From positions 1 through 64,000 of the forward strand of contig JAUMYQ010000002.1 of the NCBI GenBank assembly GCA_030528555.1: DNA of 64,000 nucleotides. Reading direction: 5' to 3'. Shown here in pieces: positions 7,056-13,638 of the stretch. The stretch comes from Porphyromonadaceae bacterium. GTDB lineage: Bacteria > Bacteroidota > Bacteroidia > Bacteroidales > Porphyromonadaceae. Under the pieces are notes generated by a model that ran no database searches, was not told the origin of the DNA, and worked only from the letters and a program-made list of their open reading frames with translations. Positions within the stretch are counted from its first letter, which is position 1; every line of letters starts with the position of its first letter. The position numbers and the translations under genes were made by a program.

Positions 7056-7457
7056 ATGGAAAAACTAATCATCAAGATAGGTGCGTCTAATGACCACTTC
7101 GGGGCGTTTGCCGAAAACGTGGAGGGCGTGTACGGTGCTGGAGACAGTCCCAAAGAGGCGCTCGACAACCTGCAGGAGGCTATCCGCCTGATTTTGGAGA
7201 GCCGCCCCCAAGATGAAATCCCTGAGCTACTGCTTGCCCCCTACGAGCTGGAGGTGCACTACGATGTGGTTAGCCTCCTGAGGCATTACGGCAAGATTAT
7301 CACGATGCCAGCCCTCTCTCGGCTTACGGGCATCAATGACAAGCTGCTCCACCAATATACCAGTGGGGCAAAGAGGCCACGCCCTGCTCAGGTTCAAAAG
7401 ATAGAAACGGCATTGCATCAGCTCGGGTCTGAGCTTGTCAGCCTGCGCCTCTCTTAG
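7056..7457 (+). CDS. hicB: HicB-family antitoxin with HTH, copy 2
   Basis: A 133-residue protein with the HicB fold in front (IIKIGASNDHFGAFAENVEG, then GAGDSPKEALDNL) and an HTH at the back (ITMPALSRLTGINDKLLHQY, TSGAKRPRPAQVQKIE). It is a clear relative of HicB copy 1 over the HTH (LTGIN..LL.QY.SG.K.P). Its message ends at the hairpin at 7511. Confidence 0.85.
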   Translation: MEKLIIKIGASNDHFGAFAENVEGVYGAGDSPKEALDNLQEAIRLILESRPQDEIPELLLAPYELEVHYDVVSLLRHYGKIITMPALSRLTGINDKLLHQYTSGAKRPRPAQVQKIETALHQLGSELVSLRLS

Positions 7458-7510
7458 GGGAAAGCCTAGTACCATTTTGACGCAATCGTATTTCTTAGGT
7501 TGCCCCTGGC

Positions 7511-7540
7511 GCCCTCAGCCCAACGGCTGGGGGCTTTTTC
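7511..7540 (+). terminator. Hairpin with T run after hicAB copy 2
   Basis: GCCCTCAGCC/GGCTGGGGGC stem followed by TTTTT, a complete intrinsic terminator. Eight bases later the next promoter box begins. Confidence 0.8.
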
Positions 7541-7547
7541 GTTTTCG

Positions 7548-7555
7548 TACCTTTG
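7548..7555 (+). promoter_or_regulatory. -7 box TACCTTTG of the packaging operon
   Basis: Perfect TAnnTTTG, 18 bases before the ATG at 7574, which excludes the TTG at 7553 as a start. Drives the RuvC-like, HTH and HNH-TerS genes. Confidence 0.7.
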
Positions 7556-7573
7556 TGCCACAAAGACATACCC

Positions 7574-8089
7574 ATGAGACACGCACCCCCACGCTGGACC
7601 ATAGGCATAGACCCCGATACGGACAAGAGCGGAGTTGCCCTATACCGAAGCGATACCCAAGCCCTGGAGCTACACACGCTCACCCTCTTCGACCTAATCG
7701 AGTACATTAGGCGCACCGCCACCGAGGCCCAACGGCTAGGCGCACGGCTCTCCATCTATGTAGAGGCTGGTTACCTCATCGGCACCGTTTGGCACGCCTC
7801 GCGTAAGGATAGCCCAGCCGTTGCAGCTGCCAAGGGCAAGAGCGTAGGGCGCAACCACGAGGCAGCACGCTACATTGTTCGTGGCATTGAGCATTTGGGG
7901 CTAACGGTGCATGAGGTTAAGCCCCTGCGTAAGCTAGGAGGGCGCAAGGCTAGCCATCGCCTCTTCTGCGCCATCACTGGGTACCAGGGCGCGCGCACCA
8001 ACCAAGAGACACGAGACGCTGGTCTTATCGCCTATCACTATGCAGCACCTCCACACCGACTAACCAATGAAGCCACACCACGACCATAA
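7574..8089 (+). CDS. RuvC-like phage Holliday-junction nuclease
   Basis: A 171-residue RNase-H-fold protein. WTIGIDPDTDKSGVAL near residue 8-23 is the first catalytic motif of RuvC-like resolvases, IYVEAGYL (about 63-70) gives the second acidic residue, and ETRDAGLIAYHY (about 148-159) gives the third (DA motif). Phage members resolve branched DNA before packaging. It overlaps the next gene by 23 bases, which together with the HNH-TerS gene makes a packaging operon. Confidence 0.75.
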   Translation: MRHAPPRWTIGIDPDTDKSGVALYRSDTQALELHTLTLFDLIEYIRRTATEAQRLGARLSIYVEAGYLIGTVWHASRKDSPAVAAAKGKSVGRNHEAARYIVRGIEHLGLTVHEVKPLRKLGGRKASHRLFCAITGYQGARTNQETRDAGLIAYHYAAPPHRLTNEATPRP

Positions 8090-8582
8090 CGAGACCAGGG
8101 GCGCACCCTGCAAATACACCGAGGCGCACGCCTCCGTATTGGGCTACATTGCCCAGGGCTATACTCTGGCGGCAAGTGCCAAGCTAGCAGGCATCAGCTA
8201 CTCCACCCTAAACGAATGGCGCAAGAGCAGACCCCACTTTGCCCAGCAGCTCAAAGAGGCACGTGCAGCCTACCTCAGCTCCCTGCAGGACGAGATAGAG
8301 CTAAGCCTATACCAGCGCGCCACAGGCCTAACTGTCACCACCGAGCAGATAGACTACGAGCTCAGCCCCGAGGGCGAGGAGATAGTCACCCACCGAAGGC
8401 GCACCACCAAGCAAATACCGCCCGATACTGCAGCCCTCATATTCGCCCTCACCAACCTGGATCCCGACCGATGGACCAATAGAGTACGCGAAGAGGTCTT
8501 CACCGCCACAGGAAAACGCATTACACTAGACCTAAACGAAGCCACAGATGCCCACTATCAAGAAGAAAGCCCCCAAGACTAA
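8067..8582 (+). CDS. HTH terminase-small-subunit-like protein
   Basis: A 171-residue protein. An HTH at about residues 30-55 (YTLAASAKLAGISYSTLNEW) is followed by a long helical region (FAQQLKEARAAYLSSLQDEI) and a conserved end (PPDTAALIFALTNLDPDRW) seen in phage packaging or transposon-associated HTH proteins. It may be the DNA-recognition small terminase subunit, or work beside the TerS-like region of the next gene. It overlaps both neighbours (23 and 35 bases), so the three are translationally coupled. Confidence 0.6.
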   Translation: MKPHHDHNETRGAPCKYTEAHASVLGYIAQGYTLAASAKLAGISYSTLNEWRKSRPHFAQQLKEARAAYLSSLQDEIELSLYQRATGLTVTTEQIDYELSPEGEEIVTHRRRTTKQIPPDTAALIFALTNLDPDRWTNRVREEVFTATGKRITLDLNEATDAHYQEESPQD

Positions 8583-9453
8583 GCCCCAAGCAGGCACACT
8601 CCGCGCCATGAGGCAAAGCATCTACAACACCAGGCGCTGGCAAACCCTACGCCTGCGCCACCTCAAGGCGCAACCCCTTTGTGCCATTTGCCTGGAGGAG
8701 GGGCGAGAGCGTACGGCTCAGCACGTCCACCACAAGCGCACATTCACCGAAGCCCCTACACGAGCCGAGCGCTGCGCCATAGCTTACGACCCAGACAACC
8801 TCGAGAGCCTTTGCGAAACCTGCCACGCTCGACTGCACAACACCAGGGGCGCAGCCAAGGCACGAGCTGAGGGCGCAACTCAGCCCCCAAGTGCTCCAGC
8901 CGAACCGCCAGCCAAGCCCAAAGGGGGTAGGGGGGCAAATTTTGGAGCGAGGGGGGCTGTAAACCCCGCCCTAGTCACGCACACACAAACGGTATTTTCT
9001 GAAGTTTCTGAAGGCTATAAAAAAGGAAGTGCGCGCACGGCCAAGAACGCCCCCGAAGACCCCAACGCCACGCCCCTAGCGCGCTACGTACCGCCCAAGG
9101 GTTTGATGGAGACCACACAAGCCGAAATCATCCAAATAGCCGCCTATCTGGAGGCACAGGACAGCCTCGAAGAGGCGCACCACCCAGCCCTCACTCTGCT
9201 AGCCAAGACGCTCGACCGTTACAATAGGGCAAACCATATCGTCAGCCGTGAGGGCGAGCTGGTATTCTCCGCTAGTGGCAAGCCCCTGCGCCATCCTCTG
9301 CTCAAGGTGGCCAACGATGCACAGATACAAGCCCTCAAGCTGCTGGACGAATTTGGACTGACACCCAAGAGCCGAGAGCGCATCAAGAGCCTACAAGCAG
9401 GCACGGACGAAGACGACCCACTCGCACAATTCCTCAAAGAAAGAAATAAATAA
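8548..9453 (+). CDS. HNH endonuclease fused to P27-type small terminase
   Basis: A 301-residue two-domain protein. Residues about 25-100 are an HNH nuclease: CAICLEEG and CETCHARLH supply the zinc cysteines and VHHKRTF the catalytic His pair. After a proline-rich linker (about 105-180), residues about 190-300 match P27-family TerS proteins (HPLLKVANDAQIQALKLL then DEFGLTPKSRERIKSL). In HK97-type phages HNH nuclease and terminase are separate, neighbouring genes that cooperate at cos cleavage; here they are one polypeptide. No stop or start codon interrupts the linker. Confidence 0.75.
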   Translation: MPTIKKKAPKTKPQAGTLRAMRQSIYNTRRWQTLRLRHLKAQPLCAICLEEGRERTAQHVHHKRTFTEAPTRAERCAIAYDPDNLESLCETCHARLHNTRGAAKARAEGATQPPSAPAEPPAKPKGGRGANFGARGAVNPALVTHTQTVFSEVSEGYKKGSARTAKNAPEDPNATPLARYVPPKGLMETTQAEIIQIAAYLEAQDSLEEAHHPALTLLAKTLDRYNRANHIVSREGELVFSASGKPLRHPLLKVANDAQIQALKLLDEFGLTPKSRERIKSLQAGTDEDDPLAQFLKERNK

Positions 9454-9497
9454 GCAATTATAACTGTATTAATATTTGCTTATTTAGGAAAATGCGT

Positions 9498-9505
9498 TAT
9501 CTTTG
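9498..9505 (+). promoter_or_regulatory. -7 box TATCTTTG of the accessory operon
   Basis: Perfect TAnnTTTG, 44 bases before the ATG at 9549. An in-frame ATG at 9492 precedes the box and so cannot be the start. Confidence 0.7.
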
Positions 9506-9548
9506 TAGTGTGAAAGTAAGGGGGAGCGACCTCTGTAAACACTATAAA

Positions 9549-9896
9549 ATGATGACAGATTTAATAGCAAGAGTTTGGGAATACTCACAACAACATCCCG
9601 AAGGTTTTACGCTTGACCTCAAGACGATGAAACCAATAACCGAGGGTATTTGCGTAGCCTATGAGGCGACACAAAGCAGCCACGACCGAGAGAGTTTAAC
9701 AAGAGTAATTAACCACGCCCAAAGCCACGAGGGCATCGTAGGCGGTTGGCTCAACAAGGTAAATGGACGCTACTATTTCGATAGTGTTAGGGTTTTCCCC
9801 GAACATCAAGTAGCCGAAGCGATAGCATTTGCCAAGGAGAATAATCAGATAAGTATCTACGACTTAAAGACAGGTAACTATATAGGCACGAAGTAA
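9549..9896 (+). CDS. Conserved Bacteroidetes accessory protein, function unknown
   Basis: A 115-residue protein (113-114 if the second ATG is used). GFTLDLKTMKPITEGICVAY followed by VGGWLNKVNGRYYFDSVRVF is a pattern I associate with small accessory proteins of Bacteroidetes, with no known function. It is the first gene behind a promoter box and is followed by two HTH regulators. Its stop codon lies within a perfect 13-bp stem-loop. Confidence 0.55.
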   Translation: MMTDLIARVWEYSQQHPEGFTLDLKTMKPITEGICVAYEATQSSHDRESLTRVINHAQSHEGIVGGWLNKVNGRYYFDSVRVFPEHQVAEAIAFAKENNQISIYDLKTGNYIGTK

Positions 9897-9919
9897 GGGG
9901 GGCTCTCCCCCCTTACTTC
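9890..9919 (+). terminator. Perfect 13-bp stem-loop over the stop codon
   Basis: GAAGTAAGGGGGG and CCCCCCTTACTTC pair perfectly around a CTCT loop, and the TAA of the upstream gene is inside the stem. No T run follows, so it may attenuate rather than end transcription into the HTH genes. Confidence 0.6.
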
Positions 9920-9934
9920 ACTAATAAACGAAGT

Positions 9935-10471
9935 ATGATGGCACAAGAGCAAAATATGCCCATAGCTTGGGACAAAGACAACATCCAGTGGCAGAGATTG
10001 TATTCGCATGTTTATTATACGCTAGGGGTCGAGGTTGAGCTGACGGAGGGGGACGTGGTTAAGGTTCGGCAGGTAGCGTTCAAAAAACTTAGGATATACA
10101 ACCAAAAGGAGCTGCATAAAATAGGGCGTGACCTCTACCCTGATAAGAGGTATAAGATACACCCCACCACCTTCTCATTACAAGTCGAGGACATTACCCC
10201 CGAGTGGATACAAGAGCAAATGGTGCGGTACGGCGTTAAGCCCAAAGACTTAGTACAGCAGCTCGCCTTAGGTAAGGCGACAATTAGCGTAGTAATCAAT
10301 GGTATTCGGGAGGTCGCGCCCTCAACAAAAGCTCTATTCTACTACTACTTTCAGACCAAGCGGCTAGGCTACGAGCTGGCGCAAGAGGTCACGGCCGAAG
10401 AGTTTGCCGAAGCCCTCGCCCTCGTCAAGGCTCGAAAGGCGCAAGAGGTGGCCAACGATGCACAGATATAG
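9935..10471 (+). CDS. HTH (XRE-like) regulator, tandem copy 1
   Basis: A 178-residue protein. Residues about 85-135 (ITPEWIQEQMVRYGVKPKDL then ALGKATISVVINGIREVAPS) form an XRE-type HTH. The N-terminal half is a small conserved domain (TEGDVVKVRQ, LYPDKRYKIHP) also present in the following gene. The last seven residues, VANDAQI, are encoded by a 23-bp copy of the TerS-gene sequence, so the natural C-terminus was probably replaced by recombination. Two bases separate it from its paralogue. Confidence 0.7.
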   Translation: MMAQEQNMPIAWDKDNIQWQRLYSHVYYTLGVEVELTEGDVVKVRQVAFKKLRIYNQKELHKIGRDLYPDKRYKIHPTTFSLQVEDITPEWIQEQMVRYGVKPKDLVQQLALGKATISVVINGIREVAPSTKALFYYYFQTKRLGYELAQEVTAEEFAEALALVKARKAQEVANDAQI

Positions 10472-10473
10472 CA

Positions 10474-10893
10474 ATGGACAACCAACTAACAGACATCGAG
10501 CGGCAGCGAATGCTTGCCCAATACCGCTCGGTTGGTATTTATATTACCGAGGAGGAGGGCGATATTATCGTGGTTCGGCAAAGGGAGATAATAGGCGGCT
10601 TTGTGATGACGCAGCGGCAGCTCCTCGAGCGTGCTAGGGTGCTTTACCCCGATAAGCGATATAAGATTAAGCCCGTAGTCTACCAGCTGGATTTGGACAC
10701 CGTCACCCCCGAATGGATACAGGAGCAGATGCAGATCTACAGTGTACGCCCTAGCGACCTCGTGGCGCAACTTGGACTAACCAAAAGCGAGGTAAGCCTA
10801 ATAATCAACGGCAAGCGACCACTTAGCCGAGTAATGCGCTCAGCGTTCTTCTTCTACTTCCTCGCTTTCCAGCTCAATAAGGAACTCCGCTAA
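10474..10893 (+). CDS. HTH (XRE-like) regulator, tandem copy 2
   Basis: A 139-residue paralogue of the preceding gene: EEGDIIVVRQ, LYPDKRYKIKP, VTPEWIQEQM and the HTH LGLTKSEVSLIINGKRPLS line up throughout, but identity is moderate, so the duplication is old. It lacks the C-terminal acidic extension of copy 1. The two may form a heterodimeric or opposing repressor pair; this is inference. DinD follows after 13 bases. Confidence 0.7.
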   Translation: MDNQLTDIERQRMLAQYRSVGIYITEEEGDIIVVRQREIIGGFVMTQRQLLERARVLYPDKRYKIKPVVYQLDLDTVTPEWIQEQMQIYSVRPSDLVAQLGLTKSEVSLIINGKRPLSRVMRSAFFFYFLAFQLNKELR

Positions 10894-10906
10894 CACAAGC
10901 AAGACA

Positions 10907-11725
10907 ATGACAAAGATAGAAGCAGCTCAAAAGAGCATATTTGAGGAACTCAAGCGCTCAGACCAAGACGGAAGAGAGTATTGGTCTGCTCGAGACCTAG
11001 GCGTGGTATTGGGATATAAGGAGTACCGTAATTTTATGCCTGTCGTAGACAAGGCGCAAGTAGCGTGTTCTGGTAGCGGAAAGCCTGTGGCAGACCATTT
11101 CGTGGAAATGCACGAAATGGTACAGATTGGCTCAGGAGCAAAAAGAGAAGTGGAGTCCGTCAAACTATCGCGCTACGCCTGCTACCTGATAGTACAGAAT
11201 GCAGATCCAAGCAAGGAGGTCGTAGCTATGGGTCAAACCTACTTTGCCACGCAAACTAGGATAGCCGAGCTTAAGCAGATGAAAGAGTACAATGCTTTGA
11301 ATACGGAGGAGGAGAGGCGGCTATTTTTACGTGAAGAGTTGGCGAGGCACAACGTGCAGTTAGCAGATGCTGCCAAGGGGGCAGGCGTTATAGAGCCACG
11401 AGATTACGCTATTTTCCAAAATCACGGTTATCGTGGACTGTACGGTGGGCTAGACGCTCAAGGCATCCATACTAAAAAGGGATTGAAGAAAAGCCAAAAG
11501 ATACTCGACCATATGGGGAGTACTGAGTTAGCCGCTAACCTGTTTCGTGCTACGCAAACAGAGGAGAAGCTAAGACGTGAAAACATACAAGGCAAGACTA
11601 AGGCGAACAAAGCACACTACGAGGTGGGGCGAAAGGTGCGCCAAACCATAGAAGAGCTAGGCGGGACGATGCCAGAAGAACTCCCAGTAGCGGAGAGCAT
11701 CAAGAGCTTAGTTCGCAAGGGCTAA
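10907..11725 (+). CDS. dinD: DNA damage-inducible protein D
   Basis: A 272-residue protein matching DinD along its length: YWSARDLGVVLGYKEYRNF near the start (a BRO-N-like DNA-binding region), then VKLSRYACYLIVQNADPSKE and YFATQTRIAEL, and the late KTKANKAHYEVGRKVRQTI. In E. coli DinD is SOS-induced and inhibits RecA filament activity. Here it is cargo between TerS and TerL. I could not identify a LexA-type box in front, so SOS control is not shown. The 3' flank holds the 73-bp repeat copy B. Confidence 0.85.
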   Translation: MTKIEAAQKSIFEELKRSDQDGREYWSARDLGVVLGYKEYRNFMPVVDKAQVACSGSGKPVADHFVEMHEMVQIGSGAKREVESVKLSRYACYLIVQNADPSKEVVAMGQTYFATQTRIAELKQMKEYNALNTEEERRLFLREELARHNVQLADAAKGAGVIEPRDYAIFQNHGYRGLYGGLDAQGIHTKKGLKKSQKILDHMGSTELAANLFRATQTEEKLRRENIQGKTKANKAHYEVGRKVRQTIEELGGTMPEELPVAESIKSLVRKG

Positions 11726-11750
11726 GCACCCCACCCACCACCCGAAAAAA

Positions 11751-11835
11751 TGACCTAGCTCGTTTTTTGACGGCACGAGGGGAGCGCAAACGCTACATGT
11801 ACATCCAGCAAAAAATAGGTACGTACCTAAATTTG
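11751..11835 (+). repeat. Inverted GAGCTAGGTCA box plus 73-bp repeat, copy B
   Basis: The 73-bp segment 11,763-11,835 matches 2834-2906. The box next to it is TGACCTAGCTC (11,751-11,761), the reverse complement of the box at the same place in copy A, so it has been inverted in situ relative to the neighbouring repeat. Confidence 0.8.
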
Positions 11836-11863
11836 CCCCCCTACGACAGCTGCTCCACTTCGC

Positions 11864-11893
11864 GCCCTCAGCCCCAACGGCTGGGGGCTTTCT
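11864..11893 (+). terminator. Hairpin GCCCTCAGCCCC/GGCTGGGGGC with T-rich tail
   Basis: Same stem as at 6724 and 7511, followed by TTTCTTCTT. Ends the dinD operon and precedes the next cassette promoter. Confidence 0.7.
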
Positions 11894-11951
11894 TCTTCGT
11901 TAAGTCGTTGATTTTCTTGTGGTCGCTATTGTGATATAACAAATATATTAT

Positions 11952-11959
11952 TACCTTTG
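11952..11959 (+). promoter_or_regulatory. -7 box TACCTTTG of the second small-gene/DUF5053 cassette
   Basis: Perfect TAnnTTTG in AT-rich DNA, 28 bases before the ATG at 11,987, excluding the in-frame codon at 11,957. Confidence 0.75.
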
Positions 11960-11986
11960 CAGCGTAATCAAGCAAGTAAAAGAAGT

Positions 11987-12145
11987 ATGGAACTAACAGA
12001 CCTCGAACGCCTCTACATTGAGGCAGTAAGAAACTACCACAGAGCCTACCCCAATGGAGCAAAACAGCTTAGGCAGCACGCCAATGACTTGCACGGCATG
12101 CTGATGGCTCGGGAGACATACCTAAGAGAACTAGAGCAAGAGTAA
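11987..12145 (+). CDS. 52-residue partner protein of DUF5053, copy 2
   Basis: Starts MELTDLERLYIEAVRNYHRA and ends RELEQE. Related to the 45-residue protein at 6126 (shared I.A.RNY..A, spacing, helical character) and in the same place: first gene after a cassette promoter, 49 bases before a DUF5053 gene. Function unknown. A hairpin at 12,153 lies between it and the DUF5053 gene, so the second gene may be expressed less. Confidence 0.65.
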   Translation: MELTDLERLYIEAVRNYHRAYPNGAKQLRQHANDLHGMLMARETYLRELEQE

Positions 12146-12152
12146 CTAACAA

Positions 12153-12179
12153 GCCCCCACACCAGCAAAGCGTGGGGGC
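12153..12179 (+). terminator. Hairpin GCCCCCAC/GTGGGGGC inside the cassette
   Basis: An 8-bp GC stem with an 11-base loop between the small gene and DUF5053. Without a T run it may be a partial terminator or an mRNA end-protecting stem. Confidence 0.5.
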
Positions 12180-12194
12180 AAATCACTAAACATT

Positions 12195-12443
12195 ATGAAG
12201 CAAACAGAACAACCTAGGGGTGTCCGTCATCTATTGGACGATATTGATGACAGTATTTCGTGGCTTGAAATATCGGAGTATTATTTCGGCAAATCCTCCT
12301 CGTGGATATACCAAAAGCTAGGCGGTTACTCCTCCAGCGGAGGTTTTAACCCCGAAGAAATGGAAACCCTCCGCGGCGCACTCTGCGACTTAGCCGACCG
12401 CCTCCGCGCTGCAGCCGATAAGCTCCCAAGAGCCGAAGCTTAG
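12195..12443 (+). CDS. DUF5053 family protein, third copy
   Basis: An 82-residue protein with the full family pattern: SWLEISEYYFGKSSSWIYQK then GGFNPEEMETLRGALCDLAD. Compared with the copy at 6324 it is more negatively charged near the start and has GYSSSG instead of GIDGNG in the linker. Divergence among the copies suggests separate acquisition or long coexistence rather than a fresh duplication. Confidence 0.7.
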   Translation: MKQTEQPRGVRHLLDDIDDSISWLEISEYYFGKSSSWIYQKLGGYSSSGGFNPEEMETLRGALCDLADRLRAAADKLPRAEA

Positions 12444-12498
12444 CCACACCAAAGCGTGGGGGCACTTGATTACAATTCCATACTTCGCCCCTACCGCT

Positions 12499-12526
12499 AG
12501 CCCTCAGCCCCAACGGCTGGGGGCTT
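12499..12526 (+). terminator. Hairpin after the third DUF5053 copy
   Basis: Same AGCCCTCAGCCC/GGCTGGGGGCT stem plus TTTCTT tail; the 20-odd bases before it also match the end of the 129-bp repeat. Confidence 0.7.
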
Positions 12527-12548
12527 TCTTAGCATACGGTATTAACGC

Positions 12549-12556
12549 TATCTTTG
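12549..12556 (+). promoter_or_regulatory. -7 box TATCTTTG of the Panacea cassette
   Basis: Perfect TAnnTTTG, 36 bases before the ATG at 12,592. Rules out the in-frame start at 12,466, which lies before the preceding terminator. Confidence 0.75.
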
Positions 12557-12591
12557 CCCAACAACTTATCACTCTCTTAAGAGCAAGCAAG

Positions 12592-13104
12592 ATGCAATTA
12601 GACGCTACGGCAGTTGCTAATTATTTTATACAGCTATCTATCCGTGATAGTATCGATATTGACCTTCTTGGTTTGATTAAGAGGGTCTACATCGCGCACG
12701 GCTTCTCTCTAGCCATATTCGGTCAATCCCTGCTTAACGATAGGTTTGATAGGGTCGAGGCTTGGAGGTATGGTCCTGTAATCCCCTCAATATATCATAC
12801 ATTCAAGCATAATAGAGATAAGCCTATCACAGAGTTAGCCGTGATTATGAATGGCGTATCCGACATGGGCGAACCACTATTCATTACTCCAATCCTGAAG
12901 GATAAGCAGGCCCAATCGGTATGTGATATGGTTTGGCAGAGGTATAAGGGCTACAATGGCTCAGACCTCGTTACGCTTACTCATCGCAATGGTACTCCGT
13001 GGGCAATGTGCTACATAGAGGGAGCGAACTGCACTATTCCCGACAAGTACACCAAAGCGTTTTACGAGGAAGTTGTCCGCCTATCTCTTGGGGCAAATGA
13101 GTAA
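12592..13104 (+). CDS. Panacea-domain (SocA/DUF4065-like) antitoxin candidate
   Basis: A 170-residue protein with the Panacea pattern: ATAVANYFIQLS (helix 1), IDIDLLGLIKRVYIAHGFSL, FDRVEAWRYGPVIPSIYHTF, and LVTLTHRNGTPW near the end. Panacea domains are known as antitoxins able to neutralise many toxin families, and SocA is the adaptor that hands its toxin to ClpXP. The expected toxin neighbour is not obvious; a 45-residue ORF overlaps its stop, and a DUF5053 gene follows. Start set by the promoter at 12,549. Confidence 0.75.
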   Translation: MQLDATAVANYFIQLSIRDSIDIDLLGLIKRVYIAHGFSLAIFGQSLLNDRFDRVEAWRYGPVIPSIYHTFKHNRDKPITELAVIMNGVSDMGEPLFITPILKDKQAQSVCDMVWQRYKGYNGSDLVTLTHRNGTPWAMCYIEGANCTIPDKYTKAFYEEVVRLSLGANE

Positions 13105-13234
13105 TGCAGAGAAGAAGCTGCAAGAGCTAATCAAAGGAGCAAGCGAGCAAGAAAATAGCGCTTCCATTGATTTCTCAAGAACCCAAGTTATTACGAGGAA
13201 CACGAGTAGTAAACACGCCCCCCGAAGCATTTAG
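13097..13234 (+). CDS. 45-residue ORF overlapping the Panacea gene
   Basis: ATG at 13,097 lies inside the Panacea stop region (overlap of 8 bases). It reads MSNAEKKLQELIKGASEQEN and ends TSSKHAPRSI. No domain recognised. It may be the true partner, a remnant of a larger toxin gene cut by the incoming DUF5053 segment, or chance; the tight overlap is the only positive evidence. Confidence 0.35.
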   Translation: MSNAEKKLQELIKGASEQENSASIDFSRTQVITRNTSSKHAPRSI

Positions 13235-13262
13235 CCGAGGGGGGAGTAAAACATCAATCAAT

Positions 13263-13520
13263 ATGAAGATAGAGATGGTTGAGATGAAACCCCAAACGAT
13301 GAGAGACCAAATGCAGGACGTGCTTTTATTTCTCAGCTGGGGCGAAATATCGGAGGAGTACTTTGGCAAAAGTCCAGCATGGCTTAGCCTCAAGATGAGG
13401 GGCAAGGGTTTCAACGGCAAGCCTACAGGCGACTTCACACCAGAAGAGAAGGAGACCCTCCGAGGTGCGCTCTGCGACCTGGCCGACCGTATTAGGCGCG
13501 CTGCCGACAGCATAGTATAA
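13263..13520 (+). CDS. DUF5053 family protein, fourth copy
   Basis: An 85-residue protein from ATG 13,263 (MKIEMVEMKPQTMRDQ); a later Met at 13,284 is also possible. LLFLSWGEISEEYFGKSPAW then DFTPEEKETLRGALCDLADR matches the family well. It sits behind the Panacea gene and 62 bases before the hairpin that closes the cassette. The in-frame codon at 13,167 is unlikely because it lies within the preceding ORF. Confidence 0.7.
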   Translation: MKIEMVEMKPQTMRDQMQDVLLFLSWGEISEEYFGKSPAWLSLKMRGKGFNGKPTGDFTPEEKETLRGALCDLADRIRRAADSIV

Positions 13521-13581
13521 GCTGCAAAAGCATAGTATAAGCCGCTCTTTGTTTGATTATCACACCCTAAACAACTAGCGC

Positions 13582-13607
13582 GCCCTCGGAGCTTCGGCTT
13601 CGGGGGC
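13582..13607 (+). terminator. Hairpin GCCCTCGGAGC/GCTTCGGGGGC before terL
   Basis: Same stem as 5986, with a TTCG loop, placed two bases before the terL promoter box. Confidence 0.65.
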
Positions 13608-13608
13608 T

Positions 13609-13616
13609 TACTTTTG
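13609..13616 (+). promoter_or_regulatory. -7 box TACTTTTG of the head operon
   Basis: TAnnTTTG, 23 bases before the terL ATG at 13,639. Confidence 0.65.
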
Positions 13617-13638
13617 TAGTGAGAAACACATAAGACCG

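Larger units (their letters stand above)
9305..10468 (+). repeat. 23-bp direct repeats bounding a 1.1-kb module
   Basis: The 23 bases at 9305-9327 (inside the TerS region, encoding VANDAQI) are repeated exactly at 10,446-10,468 (the last codons of the first HTH gene, again VANDAQI). Chance identity of 23 bases is very unlikely. The segment between them holds the 9549 gene and the first HTH gene. Confidence 0.85.

Noticed and set aside
7553..7573. TTG start for the RuvC-like gene
   Set aside because: It lies within the -7 box; ATG 7574 is the first start after it.
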